Below, piece by piece: positions 29,678 through 39,469 of a stretch of 64,000 nt of DNA. The DNA lies in contig NZ_CP052766.1 of assembly GCF_002499975.2 (NCBI RefSeq), forward strand, positions 1,426,001 through 1,490,000. The letters are read 5' to 3'. The DNA comes from Alteromonas pelagimontana. Its GTDB lineage: Bacteria > Pseudomonadota > Gammaproteobacteria > Enterobacterales > Alteromonadaceae. The position numbers were made by a program, and so were the translations under genes. Under the pieces are notes generated by a model, which was not told the DNA's origin, did no database searches, and saw only the letters and a list, made by a program, of their open reading frames with translations. The stretch's first letter is position 1. Every line of letters begins with the position of its first letter.

Positions 29678-30460
29678 TTAAGCAAGAGCCACATCAAGAA
29701 TCATCATGATCACAAACCCAAAGAGCAGCGAAAATGTCGCCAGGTTCTGGTTACCGTTCTGGTGAGTTTCGGGAATGATTTCATCACTAATAATAAACAG
29801 CATTGCCCCTGCCGCAAATGCCAGGGCCCACGGCATAAATGCTGCCATGGTAGACACTGCCACAGCGCCTACCAGTCCCCCCACTGGCTCCACTAAGCCG
29901 GACGCAATACCAATCATCGCCGAGCGCATAGGAGAGTACCCCACCGACAGCAACGCAACAGACACGGCCAGCCCTTCAGGGATGTTTTGCAGGCCAATAC
30001 CCACTGCCAAAGAAATTCCGTTGGTGATCTCACCACCAGCGAATCCAACGCCAACCGCCAGACCTTCCGGAAAGTTATGCAACGTAATTGCAATCACAAA
30101 CAGCCAGATACGACTTAACCTGGAGGCGCTGGCCCCTTCTCTACCGGTTTTAAAGTGTTCATGAGGCGTACGCTGGTGAATAAAAAAAAGCGTTCCCGCT
30201 CCCAGCAATACGCCTAACGCCACCACAAAGGCGCTGAGCATTTCACTGTTGTAGTCAGCGGTAGCGTGATCCAGCGCCGGAAGCAAAAGAGAGAAAAATG
30301 TCGCCGCCAACATAATACCCGCAGCAAGGCTCAATAAACCGTCTTCCATTCGCCGGGACAAGTGTCGAATGGTTAACACTCCTAGACTGCCAACCGTAGT
30401 CCCCATACTAGCGCACAGGCTTGCGGTAAAACCCATCAAAATAACGCTGGATGCTTCCAT
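29678..30460 (-). CDS. ZIP-family metal transporter
   Basis: 260 residues with eight hydrophobic segments. The two metal-binding helices are plain: ITLHNFPEGLAVGVGFAGG near residue 130 and GLQNIPEGLAVSVALLS near residue 158. This is the ZupT/GufA-like branch, which brings zinc or other divalent metals into the cytoplasm. It is convergent with DUF819 (21 nt between stops) and sits 90 nt downstream of alr on the same strand. A link to murein catabolism is not evident, although the amidase and the peptidases encoded nearby need zinc. Confidence 0.87.
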   Translation of the reverse strand: MEASSVILMGFTASLCASMGTTVGSLGVLTIRHLSRRMEDGLLSLAAGIMLAATFFSLLLPALDHATADYNSEMLSAFVVALGVLLGAGTLFFIHQRTPHEHFKTGREGASASRLSRIWLFVIAITLHNFPEGLAVGVGFAGGEITNGISLAVGIGLQNIPEGLAVSVALLSVGYSPMRSAMIGIASGLVEPVGGLVGAVAVSTMAAFMPWALAFAAGAMLFIISDEIIPETHQNGNQNLATFSLLFGFVIMMILDVALA

Positions 30461-30550
30461 TTAATTCCTGTTAAAAAATAAAAAATTGTACCGGTACTTT
30501 GGTAATCGTGCAGTAAGTAGTGAAAAAAGCAGCGATATTTTTTGTAGCCC

Positions 30551-31636
30551 TTACCTTTCAAAATCAGGTACGACAATTCGCGGAACACGGGGAGAAACCC
30601 GTGTCATCAATTCGTAGGAAATCGTTCCTGCCCATTTGGCTATTTCATCAATGCAGATATTAGCGCCCCAGAGCTCAACAGCATCACCACAGGCAATCTT
30701 TTTTACCTCGGTGACATCAATTGTGATCATGTCCATGGATACCCGCCCTACTAGCGGAACCCGCAGTCCGTTGACCCATACCGGTGTTCCATTAGGACAA
30801 TGGCGGGGATACCCGTCGGCATAGCCGATACCCACGGTAGCAATGATACTGTCTCTCGGGGCGTACCAATTCTGTCCGTAACCAACACTTTCGCCTTTTT
30901 TTACCTTGCGCACGGCAATAACACTGGCACCTAGCGTCATTGCTGGCGCTAAAGCAACAGAAGATCCGCCCCGTGACAGCGGTTCACTGCCAAACATTGC
31001 CAGTCCTATTCGATTCCAGTCGCCATGGCTTTGCGGCCAGCCCACCGTCGCAGGCGAGTTTGCGATGCTTACGGGAAATTGCGTCTGCCTTACAACGTCG
31101 GCGAAGGCCGCTATTTGCTGTGCAGTAAAGGCATTATCAACATCATCAGCACATGCAAGATGCGTTACCAGGACGGTATTATTATCAAAAAACTCACCAA
31201 ACTCATTTACTATGGCGCCCACTTCGTGACAGGCAAAGCCTAACCTGTGCATGCCGCTGTCCACCTTGAGCCAAACCGTAGGTCTGACAGCTTTGGGAAG
31301 CTGCTTTAGCCACTGCAGCTGTTGCCTGTTGTGCACCACCAAAATGCAATTTAGGTGCTTTGCCTGAGCACACTCCTGCGCCTGATGCGGCCCTTCCAGC
31401 ACAACTATAGGCGCAGTAATATTGTTATTTCGCAATAACCGCGCTTCTTCAAGAAGCGCTACTGCAAAGCAGCTGGCATGATCTTTAAGAATATGAGCAA
31501 CATTTACCGCCCCGTGGCCATATGCGTCAGCCTTAATGACAGCCATAGTCTTACTGGAAACAGCGAGAGATGTTAAGCGGGAAAAATTACTAATTATGGC
31601 ATCTGCGTGAATGATGGCTTGGGTTTGTCTGCTCAC
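30551..31636 (-). CDS. alr: Alanine racemase
   Basis: 361 residues, standard length. The PLP-binding lysine is in MAVIKADAYGHG near residue 34; GVGYADGYPR near residue 245 and VGRVSMDMITIDVT near residue 285 belong to the second domain, which carries the catalytic Tyr. It interconverts L- and D-alanine. Start is GTG at 31636. It is divergent from the symporter-murQ-namZ operon, and the two share an intergenic region that holds a candidate MurR operator. In this context it would channel murein D-Ala into L-Ala for catabolism rather than only serve cell-wall synthesis (inference). Confidence 0.93.
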   Translation of the reverse strand: MSRQTQAIIHADAIISNFSRLTSLAVSSKTMAVIKADAYGHGAVNVAHILKDHASCFAVALLEEARLLRNNNITAPIVVLEGPHQAQECAQAKHLNCILVVHNRQQLQWLKQLPKAVRPTVWLKVDSGMHRLGFACHEVGAIVNEFGEFFDNNTVLVTHLACADDVDNAFTAQQIAAFADVVRQTQFPVSIANSPATVGWPQSHGDWNRIGLAMFGSEPLSRGGSSVALAPAMTLGASVIAVRKVKKGESVGYGQNWYAPRDSIIATVGIGYADGYPRHCPNGTPVWVNGLRVPLVGRVSMDMITIDVTEVKKIACGDAVELWGANICIDEIAKWAGTISYELMTRVSPRVPRIVVPDFER

Positions 31637-31728
31637 CGACTGTTCGGGTCCTGGTCGTTACACTAAAGCAAGGCAGCAAGTGTACCATGGAATCATCATT
31701 ATAAAATTCCATCTATACATGCCTGCCG

Positions 31729-31741
31729 GAATAAACTATTC
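31729..31741. promoter_or_regulatory. Candidate MurR operator, symporter-murQ-namZ promoter
   Basis: GAATAAACTATTC, a palindrome of form GAAT-N5-ATTC, 42 nt before the symporter ATG. Similar 13-mers occur at 36538-36550 and 53783-53795. A longer-spaced inverted repeat, GGAAT/ATTCC, lies at 31689-31710. Confidence 0.5.
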
Positions 31742-31782
31742 TTTCACCGTCTATTTAAGAATCTAAAGCTAACAGGAATTTG

Positions 31783-33363
31783 ATGCTGAGTCAGTACGCA
31801 TTTGCCGACATACTCGTCCTTTTTTTGTACGCGCTGACGCTATTTGCCAGTGGTTGGCTTTTTAGCAGAAAAAACCGTTCTGCCGACGATTACTTTCTTG
31901 GCGGACGTGCCATTCCTATGTGGATGGTGGCAATTTCTGTACTGGCAACCTCGCAATCAGCAGCAACATTTCTGGGTGGGCCGGATCAAGGTTATCGCAA
32001 CGATTTAACTTATTTGGCGACCAACATTGGTGCTTTTATCGCGGCGTTTTTTGTTGCCATATTTCTTATTCCCAAGTTTTATCAAAACCGGGTTTATACC
32101 GTTTACGAATTGCTGGAAAAGCGGTTTGGCGCGCAGGCAAAACGCCAGGCCGGGCTCATGTACTTATTTGGCAGGGTGTTTGCCAGTGGCGCCCGGCTTT
32201 ATATGGCAGCATTAGCAGTAGCAATGATTCTGTTCGGCAACATTGAAAGCTCAAGCGTGATTTTATCGACATTGATTATCACGCTGGTGGGCCTGGCGTA
32301 CACAGTATATGGCGGCATTCGCACGGTAATTTATTCTGACGTACTACAGGCGTTTATTTATGTTGCTGCTGCGTGCGCGGTAATTATAGTGTTATACAAT
32401 GCCATTCCGGTAGGTATGGAAGGCATCATTGCTGCGCTGCAACATCCCGCGCCGGGTGAGCCCTCCAAATTACGCGTGATTAATACCAGCCTGGATTTTT
32501 CCCCCGACGGCGTATTCAGTCTCTGGTCGGTACTGACTGGCTTTGTCCTTCTCAACATTGCTGCGTTCGGGCTGGATCAGGATATGACGCAACGGGTACT
32601 AACATGCAAAAGCGCGCGGGAGGGCAGTAAAGCCATGCTGATGTCCGTCATTATGGTCATACCGGTTATGCTGTTGTTCATTATCATCGGCCTGTTGCTT
32701 TACCTGTACTATCAACGTCCAGACATTATGGCAATAGCCAGCGATGGCGGCCCCGTTCCCACCTTTGCAGGTAAACCGGTAACCATATTTATGTACTACG
32801 TACTGACGGAAATTCCGGCAGGAGTCAAAGGTCTGGTAACAGTAGGAATAATTGCAGCAGCTTTATCAACGCTTAATTCGGGGCTAAACTCTATGGCCAG
32901 CGTGTTAGTGCAGGATATCTATCGCCCATGGCGGCAACAGCGCTCCCGTATCAAGCTAAATGAAGCCCATTATGTCACAGCAGGACGCTGGGCAATGGCG
33001 ATAGTGGCTGCAGCCCTAGGGCTGATGGCATGTCTGTGCTATTACTGGCAGCAATATACTGCCACGCCGCTATTACAATTTGCTTTGGGAGTAATGGTGT
33101 TTTCTTATAGTGGTCTGCTTGGGGTTTACTTTGTCACACTGTTTAGCAACCGTGGCAACAGCACCTCAGTCATGCTGGCTCTGGTGGTGGGATTTTGTGT
33201 ACCCTTGTTGATGCAGCCTTACGTAATGACACTTTATCTACCGGAATCTATGCAAATTAGCATCGGGTTTACCTGGCAACTGGTGATAGGTACGGCATTG
33301 GCAACGCTCATTTGTATTGCTGGCACTTCTTCACCTGCTACGCCTACTAACAAGCTGGCGTAG
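31783..33363 (+). CDS. Sodium:solute symporter (SSS family), probable murein-sugar importer
   Basis: 526 residues with about 13 hydrophobic segments. Family features: [16 protein letters not shown] near residue 33, [13 protein letters not shown] near residue 58, and [16 protein letters not shown] near residue 170. Start is the ATG at 31783, with CAGGAA before it; a TTG directly upstream extends the frame by one codon. It is the first gene of the operon with murQ and namZ, so MurNAc or a MurNAc-containing sugar is the likely substrate (inference from context). SSS importers are used for sialic acid and other amino sugars in relatives. Confidence 0.85.
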   Translation: MLSQYAFADILVLFLYALTLFASGWLFSRKNRSADDYFLGGRAIPMWMVAISVLATSQSAATFLGGPDQGYRNDLTYLATNIGAFIAAFFVAIFLIPKFYQNRVYTVYELLEKRFGAQAKRQAGLMYLFGRVFASGARLYMAALAVAMILFGNIESSSVILSTLIITLVGLAYTVYGGIRTVIYSDVLQAFIYVAAACAVIIVLYNAIPVGMEGIIAALQHPAPGEPSKLRVINTSLDFSPDGVFSLWSVLTGFVLLNIAAFGLDQDMTQRVLTCKSAREGSKAMLMSVIMVIPVMLLFIIIGLLLYLYYQRPDIMAIASDGGPVPTFAGKPVTIFMYYVLTEIPAGVKGLVTVGIIAAALSTLNSGLNSMASVLVQDIYRPWRQQRSRIKLNEAHYVTAGRWAMAIVAAALGLMACLCYYWQQYTATPLLQFALGVMVFSYSGLLGVYFVTLFSNRGNSTSVMLALVVGFCVPLLMQPYVMTLYLPESMQISIGFTWQLVIGTALATLICIAGTSSPATPTNKLA

Positions 33364-33434
33364 CAACAAGGGAATACTTTAAGCTTCTTCGACGACAGAA
33401 AGCAACACCAATAACACCTGACATTAGGCAGACT

Positions 33435-34370
33435 ATGCAGCCCAACAAGACAACCAGCTCTACCGATTTATTAGCGCAGTTAAATCAAATTGCTTCTGAA
33501 GGCAGAAATCCGGACACCATGGATATTGATCTGCTGCCCACAGAAGCCGTTTTACGCAAGATTAATCAGGAAGATGCCAAGGTAGCGGCCGCAGTAGCGC
33601 TGGTGATCCCTCAGATTGCTCGCGCAGTCGATACTATTGTGGAGAAGCTGCAGGCGGGCGGCAGGCTTATTTATATCGGTGCAGGTACCAGTGGCCGGTT
33701 GGGTATTCTGGATGCAGTGGAATGTCGCCCTACGTTCAGTGTCTCCGACAGCCTGGTTTGCGGTGTAATTGCGGGCGGCGAAAAAGCGATTCAGCACGCC
33801 GTAGAAGGCGCAGAAGATAACAAAGTACAAGGCGTCGAAGATGTTAAAGCCATCCAGCTTGGTGATAAGGACGTACTAGTGGGGTTATCTGCCAGCGGTC
33901 GAACGCCCTATGTTGCAGGCGCACTTGAGTACGCCAATAGCCTTGGCTGCGAAACCGTATCAATTACCTGTAGCCCGGGTTCGCTGCTGATGGATGTCGC
34001 GAACAATGGTATCTGCCCTATTGTGGGGCCTGAGTGCCTTACCGGCTCAACCCGCATGAAATCCGGCACTGCGCAAAAGCTGGTGTTGAATATGTTAAGT
34101 ACCGCCAGCATGATTCGCCTGGGCAAAACCTATCAAAATCTTATGGTAGACGTAAATGCAACCAACCAAAAGTTACAGGCGCGCGCGATACATATTGTTA
34201 TGCAAGCGACTGACTGCGATAAGGCAACTGCAACACAAGCGTTACTTGCCTCAGGTAATCGGGCCAAAGTCGCCATTCTTATGTTGTTGACCGACACCAA
34301 TGCCGAAGATGCGGAAGCTGCGCTACATGATCATAATGGCTTTTTACGCCGCGCGGTCCAGAGGCAGTAA
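33435..34370 (+). CDS. murQ: N-acetylmuramic acid 6-phosphate etherase
   Basis: 311 residues, the usual MurQ length. It cleaves the lactyl ether of MurNAc-6P, giving GlcNAc-6P and D-lactate. The SIS domain shows [20 protein letters not shown] near residues 75-95, [13 protein letters not shown] near 155 and [19 protein letters not shown] near 220, all family signatures. It lies 71 nt after the symporter and its stop is directly followed by the namZ ATG. Its products are used by nagA/nagB (10442, 11434) and by the D-lactate oxidase at 36625. Confidence 0.95.
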   Translation: MQPNKTTSSTDLLAQLNQIASEGRNPDTMDIDLLPTEAVLRKINQEDAKVAAAVALVIPQIARAVDTIVEKLQAGGRLIYIGAGTSGRLGILDAVECRPTFSVSDSLVCGVIAGGEKAIQHAVEGAEDNKVQGVEDVKAIQLGDKDVLVGLSASGRTPYVAGALEYANSLGCETVSITCSPGSLLMDVANNGICPIVGPECLTGSTRMKSGTAQKLVLNMLSTASMIRLGKTYQNLMVDVNATNQKLQARAIHIVMQATDCDKATATQALLASGNRAKVAILMLLTDTNAEDAEAALHDHNGFLRRAVQRQ

Positions 34371-35528
34371 ATGCGGCGCTGGCTAACGATTTTTATCCTG
34401 GCATCCACTCTGCTAAGTCTACAAGCAGCGGCTATCACTGTAGGAGCAGAGCGACCCAGCCAATATATGCCTTTACTACAGGATAAGCGGGTGGCTTTGG
34501 TGGTAAATCAAACTTCCCGCGTGGGCGATGTTCACCTGGTAGATCACCTGTTGGCGCGCAAGATTAACGTAGTGAAAGTGCTGGCTCCAGAACATGGCTT
34601 TCGGGGTGAGGCTGGCGCGGGCGAAGCTATCAATGATGCTCGTGATGGAAAAACCGGCTTACCGATACTGTCGGTATACGGCGCGACCAAGAAACCCACC
34701 TCCACCATGCTCAAAGACGTAGATATCCTGATTTTCGATATTCAGGATGTGGGCGCGCGTTTTTACACTTATATCAGCACGCTGCATTACGTTATGGAAG
34801 CCGCTGCCGAGCAAAACATTCCGTTATTGGTGCTTGATCGTCCGAACCCTAATGGTCGTTTTGTCGATGGCCCTGTACGCGAATCGGGTTTTCAATCTTT
34901 TGTTGGCATAGATCCTATTCCCGTATTGCATGGCATGACAATTGGCGAACTTGCCCAGATGATTAAGGGTGAAGGCTGGATAAATCAGGCGCAGCAGCTC
35001 GATTTACGTGTGGTACCCGTGAAGGATTACGCAAAAGCTCAGGCTTATGTATTGCCGGTGCCCCCAAGCCCAAACTTACCGAACGCTGAAGCGGTAAGGC
35101 TTTATCCGTCACTGTGTTTTTTTGAAGCCACCGCGGTTAGCGTTGGACGGGGAACCGCTCTTCCTTTTCAGATAATCGGGCACGATACCGTACCCTTGGG
35201 AGATTTTACTTTTACTCCCGAAAGCCTTCCTGGAATAGCACTACACCCAAAGCTAGAAGGCAAGAAAGTGCGGGGACGTGATTTGCGAAATACGCCCATT
35301 GAAGGTTTAGATTTAGCATTACTGGTAAAAACGTATCATCAGTTTAAAGACGCTGGCGAACCCTTTTTTATCCATCCAGATTTTATGGATAAACTTAGCG
35401 GCACGGATAAACTGCGAAAAGCCATTGAAGCCGGTGAAAGTGCAACCGCAATTAAAGCTGGCTGGCGCACCGATATTCAAGCGTTTATTGCACAGCGCAA
35501 GCCTTACTTGCTGTACCCTGAACAATAA
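34371..35528 (+). CDS. namZ: Exo-beta-N-acetylmuramidase (DUF1343, GH171)
   Basis: 385 residues with a signal peptide (MRRWLTIFILASTLLS, cleavage near AAA at about residue 22), so it acts outside the cytoplasm. The Rossmann-like domain begins with KRVALVVNQTSRVG. Family motifs are LAPEHGFRGEAGAGE near residue 73, FDIQDVGARFYTYISTLHYVMEAA near 125-150 and DRPNPNGRFVDGP near 163. NamZ enzymes release single MurNAc from the non-reducing end of murein glycans. It starts immediately at the murQ stop, so the two are translationally coupled; the pair murQ-namZ is a known combination. Confidence 0.9.
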   Translation: MRRWLTIFILASTLLSLQAAAITVGAERPSQYMPLLQDKRVALVVNQTSRVGDVHLVDHLLARKINVVKVLAPEHGFRGEAGAGEAINDARDGKTGLPILSVYGATKKPTSTMLKDVDILIFDIQDVGARFYTYISTLHYVMEAAAEQNIPLLVLDRPNPNGRFVDGPVRESGFQSFVGIDPIPVLHGMTIGELAQMIKGEGWINQAQQLDLRVVPVKDYAKAQAYVLPVPPSPNLPNAEAVRLYPSLCFFEATAVSVGRGTALPFQIIGHDTVPLGDFTFTPESLPGIALHPKLEGKKVRGRDLRNTPIEGLDLALLVKTYHQFKDAGEPFFIHPDFMDKLSGTDKLRKAIEAGESATAIKAGWRTDIQAFIAQRKPYLLYPEQ

Positions 35529-35582
35529 GCGCTGCTTAAAATCTCCTGTACTCGGCTTAAATCAGACGCATCCTATTCGTGT

Positions 35583-36440
35583 TTAACTGATGGGGCGCTG
35601 CTGACGAAACTGTGAAACGACTTTGTTGGTGCGTTCCAGCAGCTTTCGTCCTTGGCGCGACGCTTGTGTCAGCGCGATAAACAACATATCAATGATAAGT
35701 TCCTGAGCCGTTCTTGCCAAAATAGAAGAGAGGCGAAGAGAAGCTTCCTCGGCAACGGAAAACAGCTGTACGTCGGCATGTTCGGATACCTGATTTTGCC
35801 CGTACTTGGTAATAGAAATAATTTTTACCTGGTTTTTTCGAGCTTCATGAATAACATTGACAATTTCACGTGTTGCACCAGATTCACTAATTGCCACCAG
35901 CACATCGGATTCGTTGTAAGTCGCGGCGCTCGCCAACTGAACATGCCCGTCAGCTTCAGCTAGTGCCGTCATTCCCAGCTTCTGTAATTTGTAAGAAAAG
36001 TCCTTACACACCAGCGCGGAGCCGCCCACACCGCAAATCAATATTCGCTTAGCGTTCTTCAATAATTCTACGGCTCTTTCAAACGCTACCATCTCATTTA
36101 AATTTCGCGTCTCATTCAGTACACTGATTTTACTGGCTAACAGTTTATCTGCCATCTGTTCAAAGCCATCGCTTAAGGTAATTTGCCCGTGAATCTGGGT
36201 GTTAGGAATTTCCTTATTTAACGAGTCAATAACTGCCAGTTTAAACGCCGGATAGCCTTTATAGCCAAGTTTTTGCGCAAACTTCACCACGCTTGATTGA
36301 CTTACCCCAACTACATTCGCCAGTTCCTGCGAAGATAAATCCCGCACCGCATTGGGCGAATCCAGTGTAAAAGTGGCCAGTTTCGTTTCACTAATAGACA
36401 GCGCGTGTTTAATTGCTTTAATTTTGGTAAATGCTGACAT
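35583..36440 (-). CDS. murR: MurR/RpiR-family regulator (HTH + SIS)
   Basis: About 285 residues. The N-terminal RpiR helix-turn-helix contains SSQELANVVGVSQSSVVKFAQ near residues 35-55 and LGYKGYPAFK after it. The C-terminal SIS domain (RILICGVGGSALVCKDF near 130; VAISESGATREIV near 175) senses a phosphosugar, likely MurNAc-6P. Start at the ATG at 36440; an upstream GTG at 36473 is possible. It is convergent with namZ and divergent from the D-lactate oxidase gene, with a candidate operator in between. The symbol rests on context; other RpiR regulators look alike. Confidence 0.82.
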   Translation of the reverse strand: MSAFTKIKAIKHALSISETKLATFTLDSPNAVRDLSSQELANVVGVSQSSVVKFAQKLGYKGYPAFKLAVIDSLNKEIPNTQIHGQITLSDGFEQMADKLLASKISVLNETRNLNEMVAFERAVELLKNAKRILICGVGGSALVCKDFSYKLQKLGMTALAEADGHVQLASAATYNESDVLVAISESGATREIVNVIHEARKNQVKIISITKYGQNQVSEHADVQLFSVAEEASLRLSSILARTAQELIIDMLFIALTQASRQGRKLLERTNKVVSQFRQQRPIS

Positions 36441-36537
36441 AGTAATTTCGCTTGTTATTCCCCTGGATACCACGTTTTATTAACTATACTTTTCGCTCGA
36501 ACAAGATACTGATAAAAAGACAGTGATTCATCCCGAA

Positions 36538-36550
36538 GAATTATTTATTC
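36538..36550. promoter_or_regulatory. Candidate MurR operator between murR and dld
   Basis: GAATTATTTATTC (reverse complement GAATAAATAATTC), 75 nt before the dld ATG and 98 nt before the murR start. A weaker relative (TTATTAACTATAC) lies at 36477-36489. Confidence 0.5.
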
Positions 36551-36624
36551 AAATATAAACCAGTTGATACGAATATCAAAATCTCATTAAATGAACAGGA
36601 ATGCCAGTCATCAGGAGACGCCGT

Positions 36625-39465
36625 ATGGCCACCCACAGTAGTATCAGCAGTAAACCTTCTACCCGAAAGCGTGGGTGGGAGAATTTCCTGAACGGCATCA
36701 AAAGCATTCTCCCGGATAGCGGCATTATTACTGATGTCAGCCGCCGCGTGGCCTTTAGTACCGATGCCAGCTTTTATCACAAAGTGCCTAAATTAGTATT
36801 ACAGATAGAAACGCTGGCGCAGATGCAGGCAGTGCTCCGGTTGGCCCAGGCGACGAAAACTGCCGTAACATTTCGAGCGGCGGGCACCAGTTTGTCAGGT
36901 CAGGCTATCAGCGATTCAGTATTGATCCTGCTTTCGCCACACTGGCAACAGGCGGAGATCCTTGAAAATGGTGACAGAATTTCGCTTCAGCCCGGCATAA
37001 TTGGCGCTAAAGCTAACCGTTTATTAGCGCCTTTTGGTCGTAAAATCGGCCCTGATCCTGCTTCTATCAACACCTGTAAAATCGGCGGTATTGCTGCTAA
37101 CAATGCATCGGGAATGTGTTGCGGTGTTAAGCACAACAGCTACCATACCATGACCGATATCTGTTTTACGCTAGCTGACGGCGCCACAATAGATACAGCA
37201 GATCCTGGCAGCGTTAACACCTTTCGTAAAAGCCACGCGGCTTTGCTCAGCGCTTTGTCTGCAATAGCCGCAAATCTGCGTAAAGATGAGGTGCTGAGTG
37301 AACAGGTGCGGCATCAGTATCGGCTTAAAAATACCATGGGGTATGGCCTAAATGCGTTACTTGATTATGAAGATCCTCTCGATATTCTTAGCCATCTGCT
37401 AATTGGGTCGGAAGGTACCCTCGGCTTTATTGCCAATATCACCTATCGGACAATTCCGGTGCTTCCCAGTCGCGCTACCGGCCTTTACCTTTTTCGCAAT
37501 TTAAAAGATGCCTGCGCAGTTATTCCCGCACTTCAGCAACTTAACGTAGAAGCAGTCGAGTTAATGGATTCACGGGCGCTTAACAGCGTGGCTTCCTTGT
37601 TGCACGCTTTCTATCCCCATGCCATTGAAAACGGTGCGGCGGCATTGCTGATTGATGTGGGTGAGCAGTCTGAAGAATTACTCACTACTCAGTTAAAGCA
37701 ACTTGCAAAAGTACTTTGCGAGGGCGCAAATGCTGCTAAAGCTATGTGTGAATTTACCCGCGATCCGTTAGCAATAGAGGCACTTTGGCGAATTCGCAAG
37801 GGGTTGTTTCCGGCAGTGGGAGCAGTACGCGAAACCGGCACCACGGTGATTATCGAAGATGTCGCCTTTCCACTTGCACAATTGGCTGAAGGTGTATCAG
37901 CACTGACCAAGCTATTCGAACGCCACGGTTATGATGAAGCGATTATCTTCGGCCATGCTTTGGACGGAAATGTCCATTTTGTATTCACCCAAGGGTTTGA
38001 AACCGCCAACGATATCGCGCGTTACGATAACTTTATGCAGGATGTGGTAAAGCTGGTAACCGGGCAGTTTGACGGCACTTTAAAAGCAGAACATGGTACC
38101 GGCCGCAACATGGCTCCGTTTCTTTATGCGCAATGGGGGGAAGCTGGCGTCGCCATCATGCAGAAGATTAAAAAGGTAATTGACCCCGCCGGTATATTAA
38201 ACCCTGGCGTTATCATCAACGCTGACAATCAGGCGCATCTGCAACATTTGAAGGCGATGCCCGCGGTAGATCCTATTGTTGATAAATGCATTGAATGTGG
38301 CTTTTGTGAACCACAATGTCCTTCCTTAAATTTTACATTGTCGCCTCGCCAGCGAATTGCGCTGCGTCGGCGTCAGCAGCACATGCCGGTTGCGTCTCGC
38401 CAGGAAATAGACAATGCGTTTAATTTTCTGGGCATTGAGTCCTGCGCAGCAACAGGTCTGTGCGCCACGACTTGTCCGGTGGGCATTGACACCGGTAAAT
38501 GGGTAAAAAAGCTTCGCGTCGAACTGGCTGGATCTGACAGCGTAGCGACGCAGACAAGCAGATTTTTGTCCCCCAGCCTCGCAATCGGCAGATTTACTCT
38601 TTCAGCGGTAAAACAGGCCGCGAACTGGCTACAGCCGGAAACAGTAGAACGTGCCAGCTTTAAGCTCCACCGCTGGACTCAGCGGAAAACGCCGATTTGG
38701 TATCAAGACATTCCTGCGGGTGCAAAAATTCGTACGCCACCCGGACAACCGTTTAGCGATAAAGCGGTATTTTTTTCCACCTGCCCTAATCGTCTTTTCG
38801 GGGCAGATGAAGACTCATCTTCTATGATGACTGTGGTATCTCGTTTGCTGAATAAGGCGGGTATTGAAGTTATTTTTCCGGATAACATGGATAGCACCTG
38901 TTGTGGTCAACCGTGGGAAACGAAAGGCTTTCCTGACCAAGCTAACGCGCGCCGTCAGAATTGGTACAAGCAGCTGGCTAGTGCCAGTGAAAACGGCAAA
39001 TGGCCAATTATTCTTGACGCCAGCCCCTGTGCCTTACAATTAAAAGATACACCCGATTTGAATATCTACGAACTCAGCGAATATTTACTGGAATACGTTG
39101 TACCCCGCGTGCAAATTCACCCTAGTAGCGAATCAATTATGCTGCACACAACCTGCAGCAGTACGCATTTAGATAAGGGTTATGCCATACAACAACTCGC
39201 TTCTTTATGTTGTACTCACATTGTACAACCGGAAGAAATTACCTGTTGCGGTTTTGCTGGTGATAAAGGGCTGCTTCTGCCGGAACTCAACGCCAGCGCC
39301 CTGGCCTCTTTAAGGCAATCGGTGCCGCATCTCTGTAACCGAGGCATTAGTAACAGTCGTACTTGCGAAATTGGACTTTCTCACCACAGCGGCGTACCTT
39401 ATCATCATATCGTGTATCTATTGGATGAAGTCAGCAAACCGCGTTCTTTTGCTGATAAGGAATAA
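36625..39465 (+). CDS. dld: FAD/Fe-S D-lactate dehydrogenase
   Basis: 946 residues in three parts. An FAD-binding PCMH domain comes first (FRAAGTSLSGQAISDSVLI near residue 85; IGPDPASINTCKIGGIAANN near 145), then the FAD-oxidase C domain (HALDGNVHFVFTQGF near 445), a ferredoxin-like region with CIECGFCEPQCP (Cys 555, 558, 561, 565) and a second group Cys607-x5-Cys613-x3-Cys617, and last a CCG-type domain (DSTCCGQPWETKGF; ITCCGFAGDKGL). This is the Dld-II type of Shewanella-like bacteria, which oxidises D-lactate to pyruvate at the membrane. Start at the ATG at 36625, after AGGAG. Its substrate is the by-product of MurQ. The M14 gene follows 4 nt later. Confidence 0.87.
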   Translation: MATHSSISSKPSTRKRGWENFLNGIKSILPDSGIITDVSRRVAFSTDASFYHKVPKLVLQIETLAQMQAVLRLAQATKTAVTFRAAGTSLSGQAISDSVLILLSPHWQQAEILENGDRISLQPGIIGAKANRLLAPFGRKIGPDPASINTCKIGGIAANNASGMCCGVKHNSYHTMTDICFTLADGATIDTADPGSVNTFRKSHAALLSALSAIAANLRKDEVLSEQVRHQYRLKNTMGYGLNALLDYEDPLDILSHLLIGSEGTLGFIANITYRTIPVLPSRATGLYLFRNLKDACAVIPALQQLNVEAVELMDSRALNSVASLLHAFYPHAIENGAAALLIDVGEQSEELLTTQLKQLAKVLCEGANAAKAMCEFTRDPLAIEALWRIRKGLFPAVGAVRETGTTVIIEDVAFPLAQLAEGVSALTKLFERHGYDEAIIFGHALDGNVHFVFTQGFETANDIARYDNFMQDVVKLVTGQFDGTLKAEHGTGRNMAPFLYAQWGEAGVAIMQKIKKVIDPAGILNPGVIINADNQAHLQHLKAMPAVDPIVDKCIECGFCEPQCPSLNFTLSPRQRIALRRRQQHMPVASRQEIDNAFNFLGIESCAATGLCATTCPVGIDTGKWVKKLRVELAGSDSVATQTSRFLSPSLAIGRFTLSAVKQAANWLQPETVERASFKLHRWTQRKTPIWYQDIPAGAKIRTPPGQPFSDKAVFFSTCPNRLFGADEDSSSMMTVVSRLLNKAGIEVIFPDNMDSTCCGQPWETKGFPDQANARRQNWYKQLASASENGKWPIILDASPCALQLKDTPDLNIYELSEYLLEYVVPRVQIHPSSESIMLHTTCSSTHLDKGYAIQQLASLCCTHIVQPEEITCCGFAGDKGLLLPELNASALASLRQSVPHLCNRGISNSRTCEIGLSHHSGVPYHHIVYLLDEVSKPRSFADKE

Positions 39466-39469
39466 TATT

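Noticed and set aside
31689..31710. Long-spaced GGAAT/ATTCC inverted repeat before the symporter
   Set aside because: The spacing differs from the 13-bp candidate operator and it has no counterpart in the other promoters, so I did not list it as a regulatory site.
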